The translations under genes were made by a program, and so were the position numbers. A stretch of 6,761 bases of DNA, taken from NCBI GenBank assembly GCA_018667205.1, contig JABIVN010000411.1, positions 1 to 6,761 of the forward strand, in the 5' to 3' direction. The stretch is from Gammaproteobacteria bacterium. GTDB taxonomy: Bacteria > Pseudomonadota > Gammaproteobacteria > Pseudomonadales > Azotimanducaceae. Below the pieces are notes generated by a model. It worked only from the letters and a program-made list of their open reading frames with translations. It had not been told where the DNA came from and did not search any database. This document shows, in pieces, positions 6,522 through 6,761 of the stretch (its first letter is position 1; each line of letters opens with the position of its first letter).

Positions 6522-6761
6522 CCGGAAAGCGTTCGCGTCGTAATCATCGCCAGGTAAGCCGCAGCAATACTCAGCAGCACACTGCCGATCGTATAGATGG
6601 CAGCGGTTAACAGTCTTCCTTCCTGCAGAAGGCCAATGGTTTGCAACGAAAAAGTCGAAAAAGTCGTAAATGCGCCAAGAAACCCCACCATCAGCAGGGG
6701 CCGCCAGGCCTCTGATAGCAATCCGCGCTCAAAGATCAGCACAAAGAGCACGCCCATTGCG
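6518..6761 (-). CDS. crcB: CrcB/Fluc fluoride channel, C-terminal part (runs off the window)
   Basis: About 80 C-terminal residues are visible out of the usual 120-130; the start lies beyond the right edge. CrcB (Fluc) forms a dual-topology dimer in the inner membrane and lets fluoride leave the cell. The visible part covers the end of the second helix (MGVLFVLIFERG), the broken third helix with GFLGAFTTFSTFS, and the fourth helix (about IYTIGSVLLSIAAAYLAMI). TTFSTFS carries the two phenylalanines of the family's Phe-box and the break where the structural sodium ion sits in known Fluc structures. The stop is TAA at 6518-6520. Any upstream fluoride riboswitch would be outside the window. The neighbourhood crcB-serS-cysG is, as I recall it, common in Pseudomonas-like gammaproteobacteria. 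Confidence 0.93.

Overview
The window looks like a chromosomal housekeeping segment of a gammaproteobacterium with roughly balanced base composition. The order yccA-tusD-tusC-tusB-tusE, converging on crcB-serS-cysG, resembles the arrangement I recall from Pseudomonas and related Pseudomonadales/Oceanospirillales/Cellvibrionales-type genomes. The composition seems lower in GC than Pseudomonas proper. Genus cannot be assigned from the sequence alone. There is no sign of a mobile element, CRISPR array, prophage, tRNA or rRNA.

Layout, left to right. Bases 1-230 are non-coding and hold five tandem 12-bp units (54-113) and a 7-bp inverted repeat (186-219) in front of the first gene. A plus-strand gene (231-1487) encodes a membrane protein with two transmembrane segments, a pore-loop-like stretch and two NAD-binding RCK/TrkA-N domains: a putative ion channel with an unorthodox filter. 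After about 280 non-coding bases comes yccA (1770-2441), a seven-helix Bax-inhibitor-1 family protein. It ends at a strong intrinsic terminator (2459-2493), and tusD begins only 14 bases beyond the T-run. tusD, tusC, tusB and tusE (2508-3832) are tightly packed or overlapping and encode the sulfur relay that feeds MnmA for 2-thiolation of tRNA wobble uridine. tusE overlaps, tail to tail, the minus-strand cysG (3819-5171), a full-length bifunctional siroheme synthase. cysG lies directly downstream of serS (5175-6458), seryl-tRNA synthetase, which follows the 3' part of crcB (6518 to the window edge), a fluoride channel.

Functional logic. The TusBCDE set passes persulfide sulfur towards tRNA thiolation. 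CysG makes siroheme for assimilatory sulfite or nitrite reductases, so two branches of sulfur metabolism meet at the convergent junction. YccA in Escherichia coli modulates the FtsH protease. SerRS charges tRNA-Ser and CrcB exports fluoride.

No clearly new multi-gene system is visible. The points most worth a second look are: the terminator wedged against tusD, with a five-codon reading frame that runs into the tusD start; a TusB carrying a cysteine that appears to match the catalytic cysteine of DsrH, although TusE lacks the second DsrC cysteine; the non-canonical filter of the RCK membrane protein; and the tandem repeat and inverted repeat upstream of that gene.
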